Translations under genes and position numbers: made by a program
Assembly: GCA_947650285.1 (NCBI GenBank)
Contig: CANTFL010001372.1
Location: forward strand, 496,001 to 560,000
Length of the DNA: 64,000 nt
Direction of reading: 5' to 3'
Origin: Hyaloperonospora brassicae
Taxonomy: Eukaryota > Oomycota > Peronosporomycetes > Peronosporales > Peronosporaceae
Part shown: positions 23,123 to 32,201 of the stretch, one piece after another
How positions within the stretch are numbered: position 1 is the first letter of the stretch
Layout of the letters: every line of letters begins with the position of its first letter
The notes under the pieces: model-generated
What the model saw: the letters and a program-made list of their open reading frames with translations, nothing else
Told to the model about the DNA's origin: nothing
The model's database searches: none

Positions 23123-24241
23123 TTAGTTCTCAGCAAATACTGTTGCCGACCGAATATCGGCCACATACTCATCCTCTGTGACGAGTATGCAGATCTGCTT
23201 GACTTTGTCACTACGCAGATCACGCAAGAACCGCTTCGGTTCTAGCGTTGGCAACTGAGTTATCTCCGAAGTTAACTTCGGAGGCACAATCAGATCAAGC
23301 GTATAAGCGCCTACACTTGATCCGTCATTAACCGAGAAGTTCAACGTCTCGGTTTCTTCCTGGGAACTTCTTTCCACAGGTTGATGAAGGCCTAATCCTT
23401 CAGCAAGTGACTCTTGAGGAATTCCTTCCTCAAGTACGTGTGGACTTATTCCCTCGACGTCTTCTGACTGTGGCTGTGCAACCACAGTCAGGGACCGATC
23501 CTTTACGGTCTACTCTCCAGTCGACCTAGGATTTCCATGTTGCCCCTTGGGGGCAACAGACTTCTTTCTTCTAAGATGCTGCCCGCTAGGCATGTATCCA
23601 TGTCCCGGTCCACTCGACTTATTCGAGTGGTGTACCTTCGGCGCAGCCTGTACTTCTGTACAGCCGCCGGGAGCTTGCTCCACAGTGTAGTGATCAACTA
23701 CACTGAGGTCTTGTGCAGTCGTGCTAACGACCGTACCGCAAGTGAGGCCATCGCACTCACTCGCAGAACATCCACACGCTTGTGGACGCTCCAAGATGTT
23801 CATCAGATGGCCATCTGATGAACAAGTGGCAGGCATCTTCACGGATCGATGCTGCCAGCTCACCCTTGGCTCGTATTTTCTGAGCCAAGGTAATCCCAGG
23901 ATGACATTAAATTTGTCATCCATATCCAGTACGATGAAGTCATCATCGTACTGTTCGCCCTCTAACGTGAAGTGGATTCCGACTACACGTTTCTGAACGG
24001 TAATCGATGCGCCTGTTGCAAGGCGCACCGTCATCCTTGTGAGAATAATGTCGCGCTCAACGAACTTGAGCCTACGACCCTCTAGTGACTGGCGTCGAAC
24101 AAAGTTGTTCGACTCCCCACAGTCTACTAGGGCACGAAGCGACAAATCATTTGTCGCTTCCAACTTCAAGTTGATGAGAGAAACGTCATCACCAGGTGCA
24201 GAGACACACAACGATTGTGTATCTGGAGCAACTTTCGTCAA
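23123..24241 (-). pseudogene. Aspartic protease and linker of element A
   Basis: Read in the -1 frame relative to gag. The protease core has LVDCGESNNFVRR (active-site Asp followed by Cys-Gly rather than Ser/Thr-Gly; B has the more normal DCGAS) and the second half FIVLDMDDKFNVILGLPWL, the flap and ILG.PWL features of retropepsins. A private TAG at 23510-23512 (TCG in B) splits the frame before a long acidic linker that ends ATVFAEN-stop. The protease frame is open upstream of 24241 into the end of gag, so 24241 is not a true start; translation is expected through frameshifting. Confidence 0.85.
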
Positions 24242-24273
24242 GAGATTTGCAAATTCTCTTGAGATTGCTGGAT

Positions 24274-24313
24274 CAGTAGGGCGCTCCGCCCCTACTGACC
24301 CCGACCATTTTTT
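24274..24313 (-). promoter_or_regulatory. -1 programmed frameshift signal, gag to protease
   Basis: On the element strand the heptamer A AAA AAT (24307-24313) is in the gag frame (TCA AAA AAT). It is followed by nine bases and then a hairpin with an 8-bp perfect stem, CAGTAGGG/CCCTACTG (24274-24297), whose first bases include the gag stop. A -1 slip enters the protease frame, which is open on both sides. The same bases are present in element B (39014-39053). Confidence 0.8.
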
Positions 24314-25446
24314 GATGGTCCGTCTCGCTGTTGCGGCTTCGCAACAGCGCTGGACCCACGCCCATTGCCCTTTCTGGCAAATGGTCGTCCATTTCGCTCA
24401 GTACTGTTTGGTACTGGGCGTGGAGCACTACACTCGTATGCGTAGTGCCCTAACTTCTGACAGCGATTGCATTTCTGCATTCGCTTGTTGTTTGAAGAGC
24501 GAGGTCTCTCGCCCTCAACATAGCAGAGGTCTATTGGTTCTGGACTTCCGATCTCTTGTCGTCTTGGTGGAAGGTAAGAGTTTGAGCTAGCATGAGCCTG
24601 TCTCATGCTAAAGTCTTCCTGTTCCGCGACTGATATCGCTTCTTCAAGCGTATTCAGCTCAAGGCGGAACAGGTGGCTCCTGACGGGCCCTTCTGCGAGC
24701 CCTTGCATGAACACCGTAATCAACGTGTGTTCATGAACTGGGTTGGCAGTTATACTACTCGCTAGGAGTCGTATATGTTGTGCGTAAGCGTGCACATCAC
24801 GCTTACCCTGCTTGTGTTTCAGGAGCTCAGAACGAGCCCTGAACTCAGCTCGTTGCGGCTCAAACGTTTGTCTGAGCCGGGACTTGAAGTCATCTAGCGA
24901 CCTAAACACATGCGGGTCGCTACTCTCGAGCCCCAGGGCCCAAGTTTTGGCACGTCCTGCCAAGTGGGTTAGAGCAAATGTGAGTTTCATTTGCTCATCT
25001 TCGACGCGACGAGCCCTTAAGTCTCTGTCGAGTTCGACGAACCATAACAACAGGGATTCTTCCGGGACTCCACTGTATTTGGAGATGTCAACTTTCATGA
25101 CTTCGGGACGACGCGCATGTGCCGTCCCGCCCACAGCAGCATGGAATTGCTGCTGTCTCAACAGCTCTGTCTGTTGAGCACCGAGTTCTCTCAACTGCTC
25201 GGCCTGTTGATAGCCTTACGGGTGAACCAAGGATACTTTCCCCCTCTAGATGGCAAGTTCATGTTGTATGAACTTGGCGATAGCGGCATGTTGTTGGTCT
25301 CTGACTAGAGACTCCAACATGGCGCTAATAGCGACCTCGCCTACGGTAGAACTCATTCGTTCTACCGCACTCCATTCGATGTCACTCAAACGGTTAAGAC
25401 CGCTCACGCGTGTCGTAAAGGTCTCCTCATCATCCAACATGCTCAT
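24292..25446 (-). pseudogene. Gag polyprotein of element A
   Basis: The start ATG at 25446 (MSMLDDEETF) aligns with element B. After 66 codons a TAG follows HELAI, and the same frame resumes and runs 300 codons (25194-24292). The main part holds the retrotransposon gag helical core (ALTHLAGRAKTWALGLESSD, LDDFKSRLRQTF, GLAEGPVRSHLFRL) and a zinc knuckle CNRCQKLGHYAYEC (CX2CX4HX4C), then a basic tail ending GRGQ. A second stop lies in the VHP-stop-GYQQ stretch of this copy. The HELAI stop is common to A and B, so it may be inherited from the source copy or be a tolerated or read-through codon. Confidence 0.85.
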
Positions 25447-25481
25447 AGTTGATGATCTGGAGGTGGTCGCTGGAAGGACTA

Positions 25482-25494
25482 CAAAGTGCTACCA
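25482..25494 (-). promoter_or_regulatory. Primer-binding site of element A
   Basis: Two bases after the 5' LTR the element strand reads TGGTAGCACTTTG. TGG complements the CCA end of a tRNA. The first eight bases fit the 3' end of animal-type initiator tRNA-Met, but the following bases do not, so the primer tRNA is unassigned. Confidence 0.55.
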
Positions 25495-25496
25495 GG

Positions 25497-25908
25497 TGTA
25501 ACGGGGCACACCCTTGCGTGAACTTAACGCAAGGGTATCGTGCACCGACAAGCGTACACGAGGCAACCGAGGAAGCGGTAGGTAAGACAGAGGCAACACT
25601 GTCTTAGGGAAAAGTAGAACTGTTATATTAATATAATTAAGTCTTTAACTACTGTCTCTCTGTTTGACTTAACTTAATTATACTAATCTAACTGAATGTA
25701 TGACGACGTCTACTCACCACTCATTGCGCGCGTCTTGCGGCGATTGGTGGGTTGATATCGTCAAGATATCAACCAATGAACAGACTCTTTGGTCGACCCT
25801 TCAATATCACCACTTCGGTGATATTGTTCAAAGAATATTCAACTTCATATTCTTTGTTGTCATTATCTCTTAAATGACAATTTCCATGTAACGGGCTGCC
25901 CCGTTACA
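25497..25908 (-). repeat. Element A 5' LTR
   Basis: 412 bp, TGTAACGGGG to CCCGTTACA. It differs from its partner LTR by substitutions and by an additional hairpin (TAAGACAG/CTGTCTTA). It is almost identical to the solo LTR at 27998-28409, with about five differences. Confidence 0.9.
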
Positions 25909-25991
25909 CTGTCCAGACAGAGCGTACTATCCGCCGTAACGAACTTCAGCATCCGGTAGTGGTCACGCACAAACGGGATGCATGTTTGATA

Positions 25992-26629
25992 TTATATATT
26001 CGCAGCCGAATCCCGGCCGCAAGCGGTCCGCGAGCGACAGGAACGGGTCCCGACGAGGATGGAGTGGGATGGCTCAAGCCAGAAGTTGACATCATGGTGG
26101 AGGTATGCTTGCAGTGTTCGGGCAATGGCGCGATCAGAGGGTGCGTGAACTTGAAGCGATTGCTTGGTTTCCATTGCAATTGTTGCCGCAAGGTTTACCA
26201 TAGTGTTGAAGTCACCGTGCTGGTGAGACCAGTTGGCGACTCCAACATCATTAGCAAGGCACCGCGCGTTGCGGTAAAGTGTGGCGAGGTGTGGCTGGCG
26301 GGTGCAGCGTTGCAGCCGGAGGTGAGTGGTTATCATTCTACTATCCCCAACAACAGACAGATAACGACAGCCGCTGACATTCGCCTCCCGCAAACCGTGG
26401 ACAAGGCCGTAGTACTCAGCCATACCAGGCGTCGTCGACGACCCAAGCGACATGCTTGCCATTCGCACGATTTGAGCGGCATGTGTTCCTGGACTCGCAC
26501 GAGTATAGAGCCAGAACCTCCTGGTCCGATGCTTCCTCGCCACGTACCACAAAAAAAAAGCAGATACTTGTCGGATGGCAAGTGTTGTGAAGCCACGGAT
26601 CGGCGTGGTGACACCTCAATGTGGATCAA
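25992..26629 (-). pseudogene. RNase H domain of the LINE relic
   Basis: Pieces in two frames give the type-1 RNase H signature: a GTWRGSIGPGGSG opening strand (with a degraded first acidic residue), a MAEYYGLVHGLREA helix with the conserved Glu, VVGDSRMI with the conserved Asp, and WSHQHGDFN near the end. RNase H downstream of RT is typical of several LINE clades and removes RNA from the hybrid. Frameshifts at about 26.45-26.55 kb break it. Confidence 0.7.
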
Positions 26630-26955
26630 AATCTCATCAGCAAGCGCAGATCGAACGCGAGAAAGAATATAATCCTGGGTATCGCCACCAGGTTGGTAGG
26701 TCGAACCAGGAAAACGAGAAATCGTTCATCGCAAAATAGCGTGCGCAATCAAGTTGTGGCTGTCATCGGACACTGTCGAGTCCTCTATTCGTCGTTGTCG
26801 CTCCATCCAGATAGCGTGGATCGTCATCGACACAATAAAACGCCATAATTCGTTGACAGCGGCAAAGACGACCGCTCGGGCCTCAACAGTGCGTTCGTTT
26901 GGCTGTAAAACAGCTTGTGCAATACGCCATGCATGGTCAGGGGTCGTCGGAAGTC

Positions 26956-27997
26956 TTAGTATAAACACAAAGTGCGATGGTCGGTGACAGGAAGTCTACC
27001 GATCCTGCTCCACACGTCGGACAGTATCCGCCACCGTCGTTGGGCGAGGGGGCAAACCCAGAACTCATGACTTGTAGGGGCATTGTCACGTGGCAAGCAG
27101 CCCGGATTAGGACATGACAGGTTGTTCACCAAGCGATTCCAAAGTGGAAAACGGTTACACTTGAGCCGATAGATCGTCTGGGTGACGTATGGAGACGTGG
27201 CACGGATTCGTCGGAGATCGCGCCAATGCACAGAGCCAAAACCGAGGGTGACAACCGCGGGTTTTCGACTGTACATCCTACGATCTCGTTGCGTCAACCC
27301 ATTAGTGCCCGCAAACGGGCTGCAATTTTCTTAAGTAATGTAGCCCGAGGCTTCCAGCGACAAGTGCCAGCCCAGATCTGTGCAATTCGGGTCAGCTTTG
27401 GATGTGCTGTAAAGTGTACAGGGGTACCGTCGGCACGTGTCGCAACCTGGTCGCAGTCGACCCTTGATTGTTCAGCAGTGGGATTAAACACTTGGGCGGT
27501 GTCATAGGTCACAGTATTCTTGCCGCTCTTGTCTAACCTCCAGTCGTGAGGCTGGTGCGTTTTGGTTGCGTAAGATGTCATACATCCAGCGAGAGGCGGG
27601 GGAAATAGTATTGTAGGGAAGTTATACATCATTGCGTGGCAAAACTCCACGACATGCCGAGTTTTGGCAGGATGTACTGCGCTGGTAGAAGCTAAAAGCG
27701 GGGTGAAATGCACCCTACCGAGGCTAAAACATGCCCAGAAAAGCATATCCCCGGAAGTAGTTTTTCCGACCGCAAAACTAGCACCGTTAAGTTTGTAATA
27801 CAGGCCGTCACTGAAAAGAAGCCATGACATGTTATCAAGCGATACATGCACTAACCAGTGCGGGTCCACTCGCCCAAATTTGACGTCGTCAGCTTTCAAG
27901 GCGGCTATTGTTTCACTGTTAAGAGCGGTAGACACATCGACGGTGACACTCCCATCGATGCCATAAGTATCTGTAAAGTTGGCCAAAAAACGTTTCG
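26956..27997 (-). pseudogene. LINE ORF2 C-terminal region with zinc knuckle
   Basis: Two overlapping frames (28100-27294, whose first part is solo-LTR sequence, and 27297-26956) cover the region after the RT. The second contains CPNPGC, then HEFWVCPLAQRRW, matching the C..C...H..C motif with a following Trp found near the C-terminus of LINE ORF2 proteins. The frame to the right of the solo LTR can be continued across it in an open reading, supporting insertion into a once continuous coding region. Confidence 0.65.
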
Positions 27998-28409
27998 TGT
28001 AACGGGGCACACCCTTGCGTGAACTTAACGCAAGGGTATCGTGCACCGACAAGCGTACACGAGGCAACCGAGGAAGCGGTAGGTAAGACAGAGGCAACAC
28101 TGTCTTAGGGAAAAGTAGAACTGTTATATTAATATAATTAAGTCTTTAACTACTGTCTCTCTGTTTGACTTAACTTAATTATACTAATCTAACTGAATGT
28201 ATGACGACGTCTACTCACCACTCATTGCGCGCGTCTTGCAGCGATTGGTGGGTTGATATCGTCAAGATATCAACCAATGAACAGACTCTTTGGTCGACCC
28301 TTCAATATCACCACTTCGGTGATAGTGTTTAAAGAATATTCAACTTCATATTCTTTATTGTCATTATCTCTCAAATGACAATTTCCATGTAACGGGCTGC
28401 CCCGTTACA
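27998..28409 (-). mobile_element. Solo LTR, A-type family, inside the LINE relic
   Basis: 412 bp, nearly identical to the right LTR of element A (differences at about five positions, for example in the hairpin near 28320 and in 'tctcaaatg'). The flanking pentamers are TTTCG (27993-27997) and TTTTG (28410-28414), four of five matching. It has the same orientation as element A and lies only 2.1 kb away. Confidence 0.9.
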
Positions 28410-29294
28410 TTTTGCTCTTCGTCTCAGGCTTGCGGTGGTGCCTCCTCTGGCATGCTCAGCCGCCGCCACCCCGACAACACCAGCACCTGTGTCCCATAAT
28501 GTGTTGCAAATACGAGCTGGGGCACGCTCGTCCAAGTTTGGAGTAAGATAAGCAGGCCGTTATGTGCTGCCTGTCCAGAGGATGTCACCCAGGAGGAGGT
28601 CCAGCGGACCTGCAGAAGTGGCCCAAGACTCAACTTTATTTGCAGCTTATGTAACAAGCTTGGTATGTATACAAGGAACTGATAACCCACCCTTATGGAT
28701 CGAAAGTTTAGCTTTTTTTTATGAAATCCAGGGCCTGTTCCGCTTCCCGTCCCTCATGCCCCACACAAAATCTTTTATAAGCTTGTTTAGACGCCGTATA
28801 GTGTTTTTTGGCGGCCAGCAATGTCTTGCGACGTACAAAAACTTTGGCAAAGCAATCGCGCGAACGGGGAGCGCTCTCTGCTCAACAGAATGCGTCTTCT
28901 GGAGCGCCAATGAAGGTCTTGCCCAGACCGACTAAATACATATATCCCAATTAATGATGGACGCACCAACTTGGCCAACTTGTATACCAAGATAGAGGCA
29001 GGCGTCGGTGGGATACAGTAAGGTAAGGCCGTGCGTGTGCGCTACAACCATTGTTTCATGATACCTAAGCACGCCGAGAATGGACTTAACCTTGTTGATA
29101 GAAAGTCCTGAAACGGACTCGAACGCCTCAAAAACCTCAAGAACCTTAGGAAGGTCCCCGCGTTGGCGAAGGTAGATGGCTGTGTCATCAGCGTACCCGG
29201 ATACAGTAATTGTCTCAACTTGACCCGCCGTTCCCCGGTGAACTACGGGATTGGTGCTGGACCCGGGGGTCGTAATGCATGTCGAGCATGACAT
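28410..29294 (-). pseudogene. LINE reverse transcriptase fragment
   Basis: The frame 29294-28932 contains VSGYADDTAIYLRQRGDLPK, the RT catalytic box (YADD) with its usual LINE surroundings, then FEAFESVSGLSINKVKS. Downstream frames at 28910-28719 read LPKFLYVARHCWPPKNTIRR and LIKDFVWG, matching the post-palm region of LINE RTs. The N-terminal half of the RT is missing or unrecognisable. Stops and frame changes show a relic. Confidence 0.72.
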
Positions 29295-29379
29295 CCACCA
29301 AATACGTCTTCATTAACGCACGTAGACTGCCATAGTATCCCCAAACGCGCACTGCAGCCAACATACAAAAGGCGGAGAT

Positions 29380-29853
29380 TGTAGCGGAGCTACACAGCTC
29401 CTTAATTCAGAGGAAGACTTAACGCTCTTACGAGCAACTTTGGTTCTACGAACCCGACTCAGAGAGTCAACAAGCTTAGAGAACTTACGGTCCCTGTTCC
29501 TAAGGGACCAAACGATTTAAAAGAATCACAGCACAGAGTGCTCAGGAGTAGCTACCTTCACAGGTATTGCTAGCTCCTACCGATCAAAGACGCCTCGTGA
29601 GGGACGTGTCTTTCAGTGATCAAAAGGGGAACTAGATTTTTATTTCTTTATTAAATCTAAAAGAACACCTTATAACAACGTATTTAACCTGCCCTATATA
29701 ACCTCTTAAAATATCTCGTAATCAATTGATGACAGACATCAGTCTTCAACAATTGATAAACTCACTGTGTTCTAAAATTACTTTATAGGGTACCCCTCTC
29801 TTGTGTGCACCACACCTATCGTCGACTACCAGCCGACGTGTAACCCCGTTACA
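29380..29853 (-). repeat. Element D 3' LTR
   Basis: 474 bp. Its ends are short palindromes: TGTAGC-GGA-GCTACA at the left and TGTAAC-CCC-GTTACA at the right. It contains GACTC-AGA-GAGTC and a CAATTG-bounded hairpin. Confidence 0.93.
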
Positions 29854-29864
29854 CCCTCCCCCAC
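29854..29864 (-). promoter_or_regulatory. Polypurine tract of element D
   Basis: On the element strand GTGGGGGAGGG directly precedes the 3' LTR, the expected plus-strand primer. Confidence 0.75.
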
Positions 29865-29960
29865 TAGACTGACGTTACCAGAAATGTATATCGGCTTCTT
29901 TCCTCGAAGAGGTTGGTGTGTGTGTGTGCTTGACCTAACGGTTGCTTAACAAGAAACACC

Positions 29961-31313
29961 ATGGCATTGCCACCCAACGAGTCTCGGACTCTTTCCTCTT
30001 ACCTCGGCTTCGATGAGGATGTGGACTATAGTAGCGATACCAGTGCCCCTGAAGATGACGGGATATCGTCCCACTCCGCTGTATCTGAGGTTCTACCTCT
30101 AACAGCTTCGAATCTGTTCGTTGAACGTGGTGATACCATCGCGCCAGTGGCGCAGCATCATACAACAGATGCAGGTGAGAACATCATGACGAACTCGCTC
30201 GACGAGCAACAGGAGCTAATCCTTCAGCGCGGGGATAGAGCTCGACGTCGAGCGCATTCCCAGGCGGTTGTTCAGAACCGGAGTAGTTACGTGTTTGCAA
30301 CACCGGACGTGGAGCAACGTCTCCGTCAAACGGAAGGACGTATCCTTTCAACATGGGCAATTGCGCCAGAGGCTACGTCGCCGGAAGACATTGCATTCCG
30401 TAAGGTTCTACATGAGAGGTATCTCGAACCATTCTTTACCACCCAAGGTCAGTACCTGGTACACCTTGAGAGTCTCTCTTATGTTGTTTCGGTTCGACCG
30501 ATAAAGAGCGTGCCCCTCTTGTTGTTCGCTGGAGAACTGCCCGAGGAGGAGGACAATCAGTTCATCCGTTGAGTGTACCACAAGCGGCACCTTAGCAGTG
30601 TGCCAGCGCTGCGGGCCAGCGCCGATGTGGCTGACGTTTGTCTAGAATGAAAGCTACGGTTCGAGTATGCCAAGATCAAGGCCAGGGGACAGTTGCGTAC
30701 ACGTACGCGTTATGCTCCGGCTACAATGGCAATCACGGGTCACGACCCTAAGGTGCGGAGCAACACGCTACATACCACCACTATTGGAGAGAAGCGTTCT
30801 CGTTCGCAAGGCGGCCCTGGTCACTATGTTCGAAAACATCCAAGGCGTATGGGTAGTCCCGCCGAAGGGGTATCTCATACTCCCACGAGTTCTCCGACTC
30901 CGGGTACCCTCGCCACTTCACCAGATACTGGTATTGGCCACGACGACGACGTCGCTGAAGGAGTCGCTCCACATGGAACTGGTGGTTCCCTTGCTCATCG
31001 AGCAGCGTCGGTGGTGGTCGGGGTACCGAAGGAGGAGCATGAGAAGGTGCTCCGTGAGCTGAGTGGCCTCCGAAAGACATTGGGTAAGACCAAGAGTGCG
31101 CTCGACGCGATGCAAGCCCGTGTTCAAGCATTGGAGTTGGCCTTAGCCCGTGTGGATGGTCAGCTTGACCTCCTGGTTCGGATGCAACAGCCGACGGCAG
31201 GGCCCTATTACCCGGCGCAAGCGCCTCCTAGTTCTCATGGGACGGGTCCCAATACGGCTAAAGTAAGTCAACGTAAACCACTGGGTGCATGCGCAGTTTG
31301 CGCGGAAGGTTGA
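29961..31313 (+). pseudogene. Antisense accessory frame of element D, two in-frame TGA
   Basis: Opposite to pol and next to the 3' LTR. It opens at ATG 29961 in good context (aacaccATGGCA), runs 203 codons (MALPPNESRTLSSYLGFDED start, acidic and Ser-rich), meets TGA at 30570-30572, continues in the same frame, meets a second TGA at 30648-30650, then stays open to TGA at 31311-31313. Without the two stops it would be about 450 codons. The C-terminal third (EEHEKVLRELSGLRKTLGK onward) is a clear heptad coiled coil, followed by a Pro/Gly tail. It overlaps the chromodomain and integrase tail antisense. Sequence similarity to the element A frame is not obvious, but order, position and coiled-coil end match. 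Confidence 0.6.
30781..31131 (-). pseudogene. Chromodomain of element D
   Basis: The frame contains VERLLQRRRRRGQYQYLVKW and RGYPESENSWE, the classical chromodomain aromatic core, then a short tail. It is separated from the integrase frame by a frame change. It lies antisense to the coiled-coil part of the opposite-strand frame. Confidence 0.85.
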
Positions 31314-32201
31314 TCGTGTAAGCCAATCCTTTCTTAGCAATGACCGTGAATGGCCCAATGAAGCGCGGACGCAACTTTGTCTTGAAGACGGCAGACACTA
31401 CATTTGTAGGTAAATTTTTGGCATTGAGTAGAACTTGGTCTCCGACCTCATAACTTTCAATACAACCTATGCCTTTAGCATCAGCTTGTTCCTTTTGTTT
31501 ATCTTGGCTATCAGCCAGTGCATCACGTACGTGTCGTAACACATTCAAGCGCGTTGCGAGAAACTCGCTTACCTGTTTCTGGACAGTAGCGGGGCTGAAA
31601 CCAGCAAGCCGATCGGCCATCTCTCCCCCACCAAGCCCTGAACCACGCAGTGGTAGCGTTAACGGAACGCGAGGGTGTGTGAGACCGTTCACGTAGAACG
31701 GAGTAATACCTGTAGAGGCGTGAGAAGCGTTACTTAACGCAAACTCAACAACAGTAGGCATCGAATCCAACGTTTTGGTGTATTAGCGCAAACACTGCGT
31801 AATATGTCACAGATAACGCGATTGACTCGCTCGGTTTGACCATAGGTCTGCGGATGATCTGCTGTGGACATGTATAAACGTGTGCCGAGCACCTTAAAGA
31901 TGGACTTCCAAAACTTCCCAGTGGAGCGAGGATCTCTTTAAGAGACAATTGCCAACGGCAAACCGTGTTGTCGAAACACTCGATCGATAAACAGCGTAGC
32001 TGTACCTTCACCATCAATGGTATCTGTCACATCCGCCAAGTGAGCCATCTTGCTCAAACGGTCGACAAAGACCACAATACCCGTATTGCCTTGCATATCT
32101 TTCGGCAGACCGAACATGAAATCCATGCTGATGGACTCTCGACACTCCTTGGTTAGAGGCAAACTAGCAAGCGGCGCAGCCGCATGAGCTGAGGGTTTCA
32201 C
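31258..32201 (-). pseudogene. Integrase of element D, broken
   Basis: Frames 32201-31938 (SISMDFMFGLPKDMQGNTGI, VFVDRLSKMAHLADV, FRQHGLPLAIVS, then a stop) and 31770-31258 (MPTVVEFALSNASHAS, ITPFYVNGLTHPRVP, and the C-terminal GPFTVIAKKGLAYTINLP) give the catalytic core and C-terminal domain. The intervening part, with the conserved Glu region, is in other frames at about 31.75-31.94 kb. It is inactive as it stands. Confidence 0.85.

Larger units (their letters stand above)
17903..25908 (-). mobile_element. Element A: Ty3/gypsy chromodomain LTR retrotransposon
   Basis: A complete 8.0-kb element read on the minus strand: 5' LTR at right (25497-25908), primer site, gag, -1 frameshift, protease, RT, RNase H, integrase, chromodomain, polypurine tract, 3' LTR at left (17903-18293). 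An additional long frame runs on the opposite strand next to the 3' LTR. The flanking pentamers CTATC/CTGTC agree at 4 of 5 bases. The two LTRs differ by substitutions and a hairpin-sized indel. Pol carries several stops and frameshifts, so the copy cannot be autonomous. Internal sequence is nearly identical to element B in the opposite orientation. Confidence 0.93.
25909..29379 (-). mobile_element. Relic LINE with RNase H, interrupted and truncated
   Basis: Minus-strand coding fragments in LINE order: an RT piece with the YADD box, an RT C-terminal region, a Cys/His zinc knuckle and an RNase H domain. Multiple frameshifts show it is inactive. It is cut on the left by element A, split by a solo LTR at 27998-28409, and bounded on the right by element D at the GAGAT duplication. 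The sequence right of D (36966-37447) reads as an open frame across the junction once D is removed, so it was probably part of the same element. No endonuclease domain is recognisable. Confidence 0.75.
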
